From: DATAYF01 sp036272735
GTDB taxonomy: Bacteria; Chloroflexota; Ktedonobacteria; Ktedonobacterales; Ktedonobacteraceae
NCBI GenBank assembly: GCA_036272735.1
Contig: DATAYF010000737.1
Coordinates: 1-9,151 of the forward strand
Length of the DNA: 9,151 bases
Reading direction: 5' to 3'
The stretch's first letter is position 1, and every line of letters begins with the position of its first letter. Under the pieces are notes generated by a model, which saw nothing but the letters and a program-made list of their open reading frames with translations, searched no databases and was not told where the DNA came from. Positions 1 through 6,006 of this stretch are shown one piece after another. Made by a program: the position numbers and the translations under genes.

Positions 1-1128
1 TTCATCGGGGGCAAAATCCAGTCGCCCACAGGGGATGCAGGGGCAGGTGGGGCAGCGTTGGGTGGCGGCAATCACGCGGTGCTGCTGCGGATCGCCCCAG
101 GGACCGAAGATACGCGCGTCGGTGGGGCCAAAGATGCGTACGGTGGGATGCTGTTGGGGGACTGCGAGGTGCAATGGTCCACTATCGACGCCGAGCACCA
201 GGCTCGCGCGTTTGAGCAGCGCCGCGAGTCGCCCCACGCTCATGTTGCTCAGCAGCACGGGTTCGGCTTGCATACCTTGCGCAATCTGCTCAAGCAGCGC
301 CCGTTCTTTGGGGCTGCCACTCAAAATAACGCGCACGGGCTGGGTACACGTCGTCGCCTGTGCCAGGATATCGGCGACGTGTGCCCAGCCTTCGGGACGC
401 CACAGCTTCACATCTGCCCCGGTCCCAGGATGGATCACGACGATAGGTGTCTCAGGCGTGATCCCCGCCTGTTCCAGGCGCGTTGCCACCCACTGGTCTT
501 CCTCCTCAGTAGGGACGAAGCACGCCGGGTAGCGTGCGGGCGTATATGGCTCTTCAAGTGTCGCGTATCCCAGGGTCTGTAATCCCGCGCTGGTGAGCCG
601 CAAGTTTGAAATCGTGGCATGTTCATGCGCTCCCGTTGCCAGTGATTGAGTGAGGAAGGGCGTGCCCGGCTGAATGGCATAGCCGAGGCGTCGCGGGATA
701 CACGCAAGGTACAGTAATGCGGCTCCCCACCAGAAGTCGGGGCGCAGGTTCAAAGCCATGTCGTACGATCCTGCACGCAGCTGCCGTGCCGTTTTCACCA
801 GCAGTGTATAGGGTGCGAAAGGATGTTGCGCGGCTCGCTGGAAGCCGGGAAATTCGCAGGTGATTACCGCGTCAACGGTGGGATGACGGGCCACAATCTC
901 GCGCGACCAGGGACCCACCATCATCGTGATATGCGCGTCTGGAGCCTGTGCTTTAAGCGCATGCAAAATAGGCGTTACCATGACCATATCGCCCAGGTGA
1001 TCGGGGCGTACAAGCAGGATACGTGGTGCTGTTGGCGCGTGCTCGGCGTGTCGCTGTGCTGATCGTGCTCCCGGCATACCCAATATGCGCACCAGGGCCA
1101 GGATCACGCTGCGTAAAAATTGTCTCAC
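1..1128 (-). CDS. Glycosyltransferase family 9 protein (heptosyltransferase-like), 3' end outside window
   Basis: I translated this frame by hand: 376 codons from a GTG at 1128 run to base 1 without a stop, so the C-terminus lies off the left edge. It is probably a sugar-nucleotide-dependent transferase building a cell-surface glycan or glycolipid. Visible GT9 signatures are RPDHLGDMVMVTP near residues 41-53 (Asp47 aligns with the catalytic Asp of WaaC-type enzymes), IHPGTGADVKLWRPEGW near 232-248, and GVDSGPLHLAVP near 313-324 followed by RIFGPTDARIFGPWG. A cysteine cluster (Cys359, 362, 364, 367) closes the visible part. The GTG start overlaps the stop of the upstream GT9 gene by four bases (GTGA), which indicates translational coupling in one operon. 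Donor and acceptor cannot be read from sequence. True heptose/LPS specificity is doubtful if the host is a monoderm Chloroflexota. Confidence 0.85.
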   Translation of the reverse strand, partial: MRQFLRSVILALVRILGMPGARSAQRHAEHAPTAPRILLVRPDHLGDMVMVTPILHALKAQAPDAHITMMVGPWSREIVARHPTVDAVITCEFPGFQRAAQHPFAPYTLLVKTARQLRAGSYDMALNLRPDFWWGAALLYLACIPRRLGYAIQPGTPFLTQSLATGAHEHATISNLRLTSAGLQTLGYATLEEPYTPARYPACFVPTEEEDQWVATRLEQAGITPETPIVVIHPGTGADVKLWRPEGWAHVADILAQATTCTQPVRVILSGSPKERALLEQIAQGMQAEPVLLSNMSVGRLAALLKRASLVLGVDSGPLHLAVPQQHPTVRIFGPTDARIFGPWGDPQQHRVIAATQRCPTCPCIPCGRLDFAPDE

Positions 1129-2306
1129 GGCGCGACCTCGTTGCTCTGCACGGTTGGCATGAGTTGCTGTATCGCCTCCCACACATCGTCGAGGGTGACG
1201 GATTGCATGCAGGTGCAGTTGGCGCACTCCTGCATTTTCCCCAGAAAGAAACATGGCCTACCGTTTGGGTTTTTCCAGAGCGCGATATGCCTGGGATCGT
1301 CCAGTGGATAGGGACCGTATTCCTGGGGGCTGGTTGGGCCAAAGATGGCGATGACCGGAATGCCAACGGCGGCGGCCAGGTGCATCGGGCTGCTGTCGTT
1401 GCCGATGAAAAGATCACAGACGGATAATTGCGCCGCCGTTTGCCCAAAGCTCGTTTGTCCGGCTAGATTTTGAACCTGCATCTGCGCAGGCTCCCCATCA
1501 AGTCCTTGCATAAGCTGCTGGTTGAGCTCGTAATCCTCCTTGCCGCCAATCAGCAACACGTTGGCATCGAGCACGTTCACCAGTTTGCGCACAAGCTCAC
1601 GGTAGCGTTCTAGCGGCCAGCGTTTGACGGTCAGTTCCATACCCGGATTGCTGCCCCCGCCAGGAAATACGGCGATTTGCAATCCATCTGTGCGCTGGAC
1701 CGTGTGCAGTTCCTCAGTACTGGGTACGAAACGCATGCGTGGCTGCTCAATTGGCAGGTACAGGGCGCGAGCCAGGTCCAGGTAAATCTCGGCCTGGTGC
1801 TGTAGCTGTGTGGGACTTGCTGTGGCCAGCACGCGATCTGTAAGCGAGAAGCCGCGCCCCAGGCTATCGGGACCCACGCGTCGAGGCACACCGGCCAGCC
1901 ACGGCAAAAGGGTGAGCATGGGCGAACGATCCAGTACAAAGGCGAGATCGAAATGGTACGACCGTAATCTTTTGGCTAACTGCAAATATGCCTGGAGACG
2001 ATAGCGGCCGGGAATGCCAACGGTGCCGCAATCGATGATTTGCGCAACTGCCGGGTGGTGCTCCGCGATGGTTTTGGACCACGATCCAACCACGTAGGTA
2101 ATCTTTGCTTCTGGATATCGCTGCTGAATGACCTCTAACAGAGGCGTCGTCATAATCACGTCGCCGATGCAGCATGGCTTGATGAGCACTATCGATCGTG
2201 GCTGGTTGCGTGCCCGCTGGACGAATGGACGCTGTAGCCAATCAAACAAGGCGAAGGGCAGACGCAGCACAATGCACAGGCTCGTAATCACATGTTGGCG
2301 CAACAT
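1125..2306 (-). CDS. Glycosyltransferase family 9 protein (heptosyltransferase-like)
   Basis: This 393-residue GT-B enzyme probably moves a sugar from a nucleotide donor onto a surface glycan or glycolipid at the inner face of the membrane. Motifs in order: IVLIKPCCIGDVIMTTPLL (39-57; Asp49 matches the N-terminal catalytic Asp of WaaC-type GT9 enzymes), FPGGGSNPGMELTVKRWP (214-231), LLIGGKEDYE (251-260), and the family hallmark IGNDSSPMHLAAAVG (301-315) followed by IFGPTSPQEYGPY. A cysteine group (352, 361, 364, 366) lies near the C-terminus, as in its neighbour. Residues 1-30 are hydrophobic and basic and could associate with the membrane. The ATG at 2306 has GAAGGA (2316-2321) nine bases upstream. 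It is the first gene of a two-gene operon, with the next gene overlapping by four bases. Family assignment is firm; donor and acceptor are unknown. Confidence 0.92.
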   Translation of the reverse strand: MLRQHVITSLCIVLRLPFALFDWLQRPFVQRARNQPRSIVLIKPCCIGDVIMTTPLLEVIQQRYPEAKITYVVGSWSKTIAEHHPAVAQIIDCGTVGIPGRYRLQAYLQLAKRLRSYHFDLAFVLDRSPMLTLLPWLAGVPRRVGPDSLGRGFSLTDRVLATASPTQLQHQAEIYLDLARALYLPIEQPRMRFVPSTEELHTVQRTDGLQIAVFPGGGSNPGMELTVKRWPLERYRELVRKLVNVLDANVLLIGGKEDYELNQQLMQGLDGEPAQMQVQNLAGQTSFGQTAAQLSVCDLFIGNDSSPMHLAAAVGIPVIAIFGPTSPQEYGPYPLDDPRHIALWKNPNGRPCFFLGKMQECANCTCMQSVTLDDVWEAIQQLMPTVQSNEVAP

Positions 2307-2343
2307 AATTGGTTGTCCTTCGTCTTTCTATTCGTCCAGACCT

Positions 2344-2352
2344 ATTATAGCA
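2344..2352 (-). promoter_or_regulatory. Extended -10 promoter of the GT9 operon
   Basis: The minus strand reads TGCTATAAT, a consensus TATAAT preceded by the extended TGn. The predicted transcription start is near 2337, about 30 bases before the ATG at 2306. No good -35 box sits at 17 bases; TTGAGA occurs at a spacing of 20. The identical nine bases form the -10 of the gene at 4947-5732. The -35 region abuts the 66-bp palindrome. Confidence 0.6.
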
Positions 2353-2373
2353 AAGCATGTGGTGGACGATCTC

Positions 2374-2439
2374 AACGCACGTGTGGAGGGGGACAAGGGG
2401 AAGGCTAGCCTTCCCCTTGTCCCCCTCCACACGTGCGTT
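2374..2439. repeat. Perfect 66-bp palindrome (33-bp arms, no spacer)
   Basis: The two 33-base arms are exact reverse complements meeting at GCTAGC with no loop, so the DNA could extrude a cruciform and the RNA would form a very long hairpin. The left arm is purine-rich on the plus strand (GTGGAGGGGGACAAGGGGAA). It begins six bases past the zinc-ribbon stop and ends just upstream of the GT9 operon promoter. It may therefore end or stabilise the zinc-ribbon transcript, but no U-tract follows it on the minus strand, so it is not a canonical intrinsic terminator. A dispersed palindromic repeat is an equally good reading. Confidence 0.85.
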
Positions 2440-2445
2440 AGCCTG

Positions 2446-2604
2446 CTAAGCCTGCTTGGATACGCTCAAAATGGCATTGACAGTTGTGCCGCAAACGGAG
2501 CACTGACCCTTGAGAGCGGGCTTGCCGTTTTTCATGGTTGTGCGCTGAGCATCTTTCATTTCCGTCTTCTTTTTGCACTTGACGCAATAATAAAGGTCTG
2601 CCAT
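2446..2604 (-). CDS. Small zinc-ribbon protein, DUF5679-like (52 aa)
   Basis: The protein has 52 residues. Two Cys pairs, CVKC (Cys7/Cys10) and CSVC (Cys35/Cys38), flank a conserved-looking core KKTEMKDAQRTTMKNGKPA, giving the layout of a single zinc ribbon. The resemblance to the DUF5679 family (a short protein opening with a YCVKC-type motif, then MKNG and CxxCG) is from memory. Its molecular role is unknown; nucleic-acid or protein binding through zinc is the usual guess for such folds. An in-frame ATG at 2694 would add 30 residues, but the start at 2604 is preferred because a strong GGGAGG ribosome-binding site lies ten bases before it and because family proteins begin at this point. It sits 70 bases downstream of ispE on the same strand, so co-transcription is possible, though a dyad in the gap suggests its own control. 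Confidence 0.82.
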   Translation of the reverse strand: MADLYYCVKCKKKTEMKDAQRTTMKNGKPALKGQCSVCGTTVNAILSVSKQA

Positions 2605-2614
2605 AAGGTTTTTG

Positions 2615-2620
2615 CCTCCC
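2615..2620 (-). promoter_or_regulatory. Ribosome-binding site deciding the zinc-ribbon start
   Basis: GGGAGG on the minus strand lies ten bases before the ATG at 2604. It is the clearest Shine-Dalgarno sequence here and rules against the longer in-frame start at 2694. Confidence 0.7.
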
Positions 2621-2637
2621 ATATTATTCTTTGTATT

Positions 2638-2657
2638 CACGTGAATGCGTTCACGTG
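2638..2657. promoter_or_regulatory. Operator-like inverted repeat in the ispE / zinc-ribbon gap
   Basis: CACGTGAA and TTCACGTG form a perfect dyad of 8-base arms around TGCG, each arm containing CACGTG. It lies 34 bases upstream of the zinc-ribbon ATG and 17 bases beyond the ispE stop, where a promoter of the small gene would be expected. That suggests a repressor or activator site. In RNA it would be a short stem-loop after ispE, but no U-run follows, so it is not a standard terminator. The binding protein is unknown. Confidence 0.45.
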
Positions 2658-2674
2658 TAAAAACTGGATTTTTC

Positions 2675-3577
2675 CTATTGGGGCTGTATGGCACGCGTCA
2701 GGAATACCTCGTACCCTCGCGTGTGCAAGCGCTGCTGAACTGCTACCGCATCTTCTAATGTGGCAAACGGCGCAAAAAGCGTAGGGCCGCTGCCAGAGAG
2801 CCGCACGAGTGAAGCGCCCGCCTGAAGCATAGCCTCTCGTGCCTGTGCCACTTCAGGATACCGTTCGAGCACCCCGTGTGCTAATGCGTTGTGCAGATGG
2901 ACGCTATCCGGCTTGTGTCCCTGCTGTAGCGCTGTACAAACGGCCTGACTATGCGTCCCATTGCTGTAATCGGCAGCGGTGAGATCACGAAAAACGCTCG
3001 CCGTGGATACCTCAATGGCGGGCTTTACTAGCAGCAGCCAGCGCATGCTCGTGGGCCAGTGCGCAACCAGCGTCGTCACCTGTTCACCACGGCCCTTACA
3101 CACAGCCAGGCCCCCCTGTAAAAAGAATGGCACGTCGGCTCCTAACGTCGCAGCGATAGGCTGCAACTCGTCCAGGGATACCGGCAGATGCCACCAATCG
3201 CGTAAGGCCAGCAACACCGCTGCCGCGTTGCTACTGCCTCCTCCCAGTCCAGCCGCCACGGGAATACGTTTGTGGAGTTCAATAACCACGCCCTGTTTCA
3301 GCGCGAAACGTTGGCGCACAGCCTGGGCCGCCCGCACCGCTAGATTGTGGTCATTGCTCAGCTCAGCTCGTGAACAGATCATGCGAATGCCGCCATCGAG
3401 CGTCTGCGTCAGGCAGAGCGTATCATAGAGATCCACCGTTTGCATGATGGTCACCAGCTCGTGGTACCCATCCGTTCGCTTCCCCAATACATCGAGCGTG
3501 AGGTTGATCTTCGCGTACGACTTCACAAAAAATGCAGTATCAGTAATGTGGTTTGTGGCATGCTGTGAGAGACTCAT
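2675..3577 (-). CDS. ispE: 4-diphosphocytidyl-2-C-methyl-D-erythritol kinase (IspE)
   Basis: This cytosolic GHMP kinase phosphorylates the 2-hydroxyl of CDP-methylerythritol with ATP, the fourth step of the MEP isoprenoid pathway. Motifs in the 300-residue product are YAKINLTLDVLGKRTDGYHE (21-40; Lys23 matches the conserved N-terminal Lys), the ATP-binding loop PVAAGLGGGSSNAAA (106-120), GADVPFFLQGG (146-156; Asp148 is the expected catalytic Asp) and LSGSGPTLFA (260-269). Length fits the family (about 280-300). The frame stays open upstream to an ATG at 3799, but that stretch shows no family similarity and crosses the promoter region. Starts at 3577 or 3592 are realistic. Neither has a Shine-Dalgarno sequence, and the predicted transcript start falls on the 3577 ATG, so a leaderless message is likely. 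The zinc-ribbon gene follows downstream. Confidence 0.95.
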   Translation of the reverse strand: MSLSQHATNHITDTAFFVKSYAKINLTLDVLGKRTDGYHELVTIMQTVDLYDTLCLTQTLDGGIRMICSRAELSNDHNLAVRAAQAVRQRFALKQGVVIELHKRIPVAAGLGGGSSNAAAVLLALRDWWHLPVSLDELQPIAATLGADVPFFLQGGLAVCKGRGEQVTTLVAHWPTSMRWLLLVKPAIEVSTASVFRDLTAADYSNGTHSQAVCTALQQGHKPDSVHLHNALAHGVLERYPEVAQAREAMLQAGASLVRLSGSGPTLFAPFATLEDAVAVQQRLHTRGYEVFLTRAIQPQ

Positions 3578-3583
3578 GCGTGC

Positions 3584-3612
3584 ATTGTGCATAGAAAAGA
3601 AAGACTTGTCAA
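3584..3612 (-). promoter_or_regulatory. ispE promoter (TTGACA, 17-base spacer, CACAAT)
   Basis: On the minus strand a perfect -35 TTGACA (3612-3607) is separated by 17 bases from CACAAT (3589-3584, four of six consensus bases). A run of nine A residues (3622-3630) lies upstream of the -35, like an UP element. Counting six bases past the -10 puts transcription start at 3577, the A of the chosen ispE ATG. Confidence 0.5.
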
Positions 3613-3681
3613 GCGCGATGCTTTTTTTTTGCCAAAAGTCGTGTTCAAAGCGTCCTTTTTCGCTAGACGGGCCTCGATGAG

Positions 3682-3708
3682 CCGGGCATGTACGTTCGAC
3701 TAGCCCGG
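3682..3708. repeat. Short hairpin in the divergent ispE / barrel-gene region
   Basis: CCGGGC (3682-3687) and GCCCGG (3703-3708) can pair around a 15-base loop. It lies upstream of both divergent promoters. Nearby GC-rich fragments (CTAGACGGGC, CTAGCCCGG) allow alternative pairings. No function is evident. Confidence 0.3.
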
Positions 3709-3741
3709 ATATCCTTCTATGTGGAATATGTTTCAAATTTA

Positions 3742-3750
3742 TGCTATGCT
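3742..3750 (+). promoter_or_regulatory. Possible extended -10 of the barrel gene at 3799
   Basis: TGCTATGCT has the extended TGn and four of six -10 bases, with no convincing -35. Start would be near 3757, about 42 bases before the ATG. TATATT at 3760-3765 is an alternative -10. Confidence 0.3.
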
Positions 3751-3798
3751 GGTAAATAGTATATTCGACTATATGTTGTTGCGGCTTCTTGTATTTCA

Positions 3799-4815
3799 AT
3801 GTACTCCCAAGTGCTGGACAGGTTGATCTTGATGGATATAACCGTTGCTTACTATGCTCCGTTTTTTCATCCCAATGTGGTCAAACGCGACTTTGAACAG
3901 ATACGCTCCGTGGGGGCAAACAGTATCGTGTACGCCATCCACGAGCAGGAAGAGACGCGATATCTGCGCGACCTGGAACGTGGCTTGCGCCAGGCACAGG
4001 ACGTGGGTTTACAGGTCTATCTGAGCCTGGGGCGCTTCGGGAATCTGTTCGCTGGTCCTTCCCTGATGCCGAGTTGGTATACCTTTCGCCATCCCCAATC
4101 TCGCGTCCAGGATCAGCACGGGCGCTCACACAGTATGTCGTGCTTCAATAACGAGCCGTTCCGCTCCTGGTTATTTAGTGAGATCGACTATTACGTCTCC
4201 ACTTACCCCGTCGATGGTATTTTGCTGGATGAGCCGCGCGGGCCAGATATCACCTGTTATTGCCCATCGTGCCGTGCCCTTTGCCCCGATATCACCGATC
4301 TGCATCATTTCCGGCAGCGCTCGATGTTGGACTTTTTCAACGAATTATTCGCACGCGTCAAGCAAGCCAATACGCAAGCGCGGACGCTGGTCTCGCTGCT
4401 CCCACAAGATCTCAACTTGATTGATGAGCTGGCACAATTGCCCAATCTCGACGTGATCGGCTGCCACCTGTTCTGGCAACTACTCAACGAGGACTTTACC
4501 CATATGCAGGCATGGGGCAAGACCGTGGTCGAGACGACGCGACGCCATCACAAGCAGAGTCAGCTCTGGTTACAAAATTTCGGCCTGGATGAACAAGGCG
4601 AAGCGTTGTTGGAAGCATCCTTTACCGAGTTGGTAAACGCGGAACCCGATAGCATCGGTTGCTACTACTACTGGCGCAATAATATGAACCCGGAGCAGGT
4701 GTGGGATCAAACCCGCACATTGTTGCGTCGTACTCCCCGTCGCCAATTGTACTGGCAAACGTTATCTCGCCTGCCCGTTCTAAAAATACCTGCCTCCAGT
4801 GATCGTACCCTGTGA
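3799..4815 (+). CDS. Glycoside-hydrolase-like TIM-barrel protein of unknown specificity
   Basis: The 338-residue product reads as a single (beta/alpha)8 barrel. Likely strands are DITVAYYAPFF (13-23), SIVYAIHE (42-49), LQVYLSLGRFG (71-81), VDGILLDEP (138-146), ARTLVSLLP (194-202), LDVIGCHLFW (217-226), QLWLQNFGL (255-263) and SIGCYYYWRNN (285-295). LLDEPRGPDITCYCPSC (142-158) places an Asp-Glu pair (144/145) at the end of strand 4, where retaining glycosidases often carry an acid, followed by cysteines 153, 155, 158 and 162 that could bind zinc. Similar Asp-Glu then CxCxxC arrangements occur in uncharacterised glycosidase-like families, as I recall. No signal peptide is visible, so it is probably cytoplasmic. 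The start is uncertain: ATG 3799 has no ribosome-binding site but codon-like composition follows it; ATG 3832 has a weak AGGT eight bases upstream. Substrate unknown. Confidence 0.8.
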   Translation: MYSQVLDRLILMDITVAYYAPFFHPNVVKRDFEQIRSVGANSIVYAIHEQEETRYLRDLERGLRQAQDVGLQVYLSLGRFGNLFAGPSLMPSWYTFRHPQSRVQDQHGRSHSMSCFNNEPFRSWLFSEIDYYVSTYPVDGILLDEPRGPDITCYCPSCRALCPDITDLHHFRQRSMLDFFNELFARVKQANTQARTLVSLLPQDLNLIDELAQLPNLDVIGCHLFWQLLNEDFTHMQAWGKTVVETTRRHHKQSQLWLQNFGLDEQGEALLEASFTELVNAEPDSIGCYYYWRNNMNPEQVWDQTRTLLRRTPRRQLYWQTLSRLPVLKIPASSDRTL

Positions 4816-4822
4816 TAAAAGC

Positions 4823-4871
4823 ATATTGATGAGGCTGTATGTGTCCCGGACATATACAGCCTCATCAATAT
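4823..4871. terminator. Convergent-gene hairpin 1 (24-bp arms)
   Basis: Arms 4823-4846 and 4848-4871 pair over 24 positions with one exception, a G-U wobble in the plus-strand RNA (A-C in the minus-strand RNA), around a tight CCCGG apex. It begins eight bases after the plus-strand barrel gene. Reading leftwards, GCTTTTATC follows it, giving a short U-run for the opposite transcript. It probably acts as a bidirectional terminator or 3'-end stabiliser. Confidence 0.65.
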
Positions 4872-4886
4872 ATAAAAGGCCAGAGA

Positions 4887-4917
4887 GTGGGTCGATGATC
4901 TCTGGTCATCGACCCAC
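4887..4917. terminator. Convergent-gene hairpin 2 (12-bp perfect arms)
   Basis: GTGGGTCGATGA (4887-4898) pairs exactly with TCATCGACCCAC (4906-4917) across a seven-base loop. It lies 15 bases after hairpin 1 and 29 bases from the stop of the minus-strand gene ending at 4947, so it is placed to end that transcript. No clear U-tract follows on either strand. Confidence 0.55.
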
Positions 4918-4946
4918 GCCGACTACGTGAGCACCATAGGCGCTAG

Positions 4947-5732
4947 TTAGGGACGGGGTAGCGCAGGTGCCTCTTTTTGCTCATCCTGGTGCACCTTTTC
5001 CAAGACGGCGCGTACGTTCTTCACATTCTGGCGCGTCTTCTCCTCGTCGTCGCTGGCGTTCAGGATTACCGCCTGCACCCCCAGCGCAACTAGCGTGTAC
5101 GCTTCTGCCTCGTCCAGGTCATCGTTGATTCGTACGAAAGCCGGGAAATGCACGGCTTCACGTACCGCGCGATATTGTAAACTTTGCTCGATGGTCAGCG
5201 CACCCATCTCGCTACTCAGCTCAACATCCAGCAGTACCGCCGAGATATGGTCGAACGCGGAAAGATTGCGAATGAACAGTGGGTACATCTCGCCCTTGCG
5301 TACGGGAACCGTTACCGCTTTCTCTAGCTCTTTCACGTCCAGCGCGAGCAAACGTACGGGGGCGTCAAAGGGCAGGATAATGTACTGTGCGCCGAGATCT
5401 TTCAACTGGGTCAGCTTTTCGCGGTCGAGCGTATTCCAACCACCGGTGATGTGCAGGCCAGTGATCACCTGGTTATTGGCGGCCTTTGCCGCGCTAATCT
5501 CGTTTTTTAGGGCCTCGTGTTGCTCTTCGCCCTTACCATTCCAGGTGAAGAGCAGACCATCGGCACCGGCCTTTATGGCCGCTTCCGCGCTGCCAGATGC
5601 GATGCGTGGAAAAGCGACAACGAGTGCTGCCGCGTGCGCCTTGGACTCCCTCGCGTTCTTGCCCAAAAAGCCCATTCCGCCACCACCCTGGGTTCGGCGT
5701 GCCTGCGTAAACAAGTCTTGCAGTTTAGCCAT
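4947..5732 (-). CDS. Uncharacterised barrel-like protein (261 aa)
   Basis: I do not recognise the family. The sequence alternates strand-like and helix-like segments in a way that suggests a (beta/alpha)8 barrel: ALVVAFPRI (36-44), GADGLLFTWNG (56-66), NQVITGLHITGG (87-98), GAQYIILPFDAP (114-125), VPVRKGEMYPLFIR (142-155), ISAVLLDVEL (163-172), FPAFVRIND (196-204) and GVQAVILNASDD (218-229). A Gly-rich stretch QGGGGMGFLGKN (15-26) follows a basic N-terminus. The end (246-261) is charged then Pro-rich and probably disordered. No signal peptide or membrane segment is seen, so it is cytosolic. The ATG at 5732 has GAGAAG three bases and AAGGAG fourteen bases upstream, neither ideally spaced. The promoter is at 5831-5839. 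An enzyme on a phosphorylated substrate is conceivable from the fold, but no catalytic motif can be named. Confidence 0.8.
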   Translation of the reverse strand: MAKLQDLFTQARRTQGGGGMGFLGKNARESKAHAAALVVAFPRIASGSAEAAIKAGADGLLFTWNGKGEEQHEALKNEISAAKAANNQVITGLHITGGWNTLDREKLTQLKDLGAQYIILPFDAPVRLLALDVKELEKAVTVPVRKGEMYPLFIRNLSAFDHISAVLLDVELSSEMGALTIEQSLQYRAVREAVHFPAFVRINDDLDEAEAYTLVALGVQAVILNASDDEEKTRQNVKNVRAVLEKVHQDEQKEAPALPRP

Positions 5733-5830
5733 AAACTTCTCTTGTTCTCCTTATCCAATAGCACCAGCGCCGATGTAACCAAACAGCCAGTGCATAAGTT
5801 GTTCTGTGTGCAGAGTCAAACGTTCAGATC

Positions 5831-5839
5831 ATTATAGCA
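5831..5839 (-). promoter_or_regulatory. Extended -10 promoter of the barrel-like gene 4947-5732
   Basis: TGCTATAAT on the minus strand is a consensus extended -10, identical to the one before the GT9 operon. No good -35 is present. Start near 5824 would give a leader of about 90 bases before the ATG at 5732. Confidence 0.55.
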
Positions 5840-5877
5840 TTCTATGCAGGGGAGTGCGAGTTGGCAGCCGTGGGGGA

Positions 5878-5941
5878 GACGGCCCCCGCAAGGAAGACCG
5901 CTACCATATACGGCGATGCGGCTTCCCTTGCGGAGGCCGTC
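5878..5941. repeat. Long imperfect palindrome upstream of the recombinase gene
   Basis: The outer arms 5878-5893 (GACGGCCCCCGCAAGG) and 5926-5941 (CCTTGCGGAGGCCGTC) pair over 16 positions with one mismatch. The stem continues imperfectly inward through GACCGC and GCGGC to an apex around TACCATATACGGCGAT. It lies between two divergent promoters, is GC-rich, and contrasts with the AT-rich DNA to its right. This looks like an inserted REP/MITE-type palindromic unit, or a structured leader element. It has no coding role that I can defend. Confidence 0.6.
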
Positions 5942-5977
5942 GTGCCTGGTAACATAAATGCTAATCTTCCTATTTTA

Positions 5978-6006
5978 TTGTATCCAGCACGAAAAGTAAG
6001 TATACT
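5978..6006 (+). promoter_or_regulatory. Probable promoter of the tyrosine recombinase gene
   Basis: TTGTAT (5978-5983), a 17-base spacer and TATACT (6001-6006, five of six) form a plausible promoter with start near 6013. The palindrome CAAGATCTTG (6011-6020) covers that start and could be an operator. The leader would be about 64 bases. Confidence 0.45.

Noticed and set aside
35..582. Plus-strand frames opposite the partial GT9 gene
   Set aside because: They are antisense shadows. The minus-strand frame is uninterrupted for 376 codons with clear GT9 motifs.
2605..2694. 30 extra N-terminal residues for the zinc-ribbon protein
   Set aside because: The upstream ATG lacks a good ribosome-binding site and the extension spans the CACGTG dyad. 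GGGAGG precedes the ATG at 2604.
3578..3799. 74-residue N-terminal extension of IspE from ATG 3799
   Set aside because: It runs through a homopolymer, a hairpin and the divergent promoters. IspE proteins begin shortly before the AKINL motif.
4816..4946. tRNA or CRISPR interpretation of the paired hairpins
   Set aside because: There is no cloverleaf, no T-loop consensus and no repeated direct unit; the two hairpins differ in sequence.
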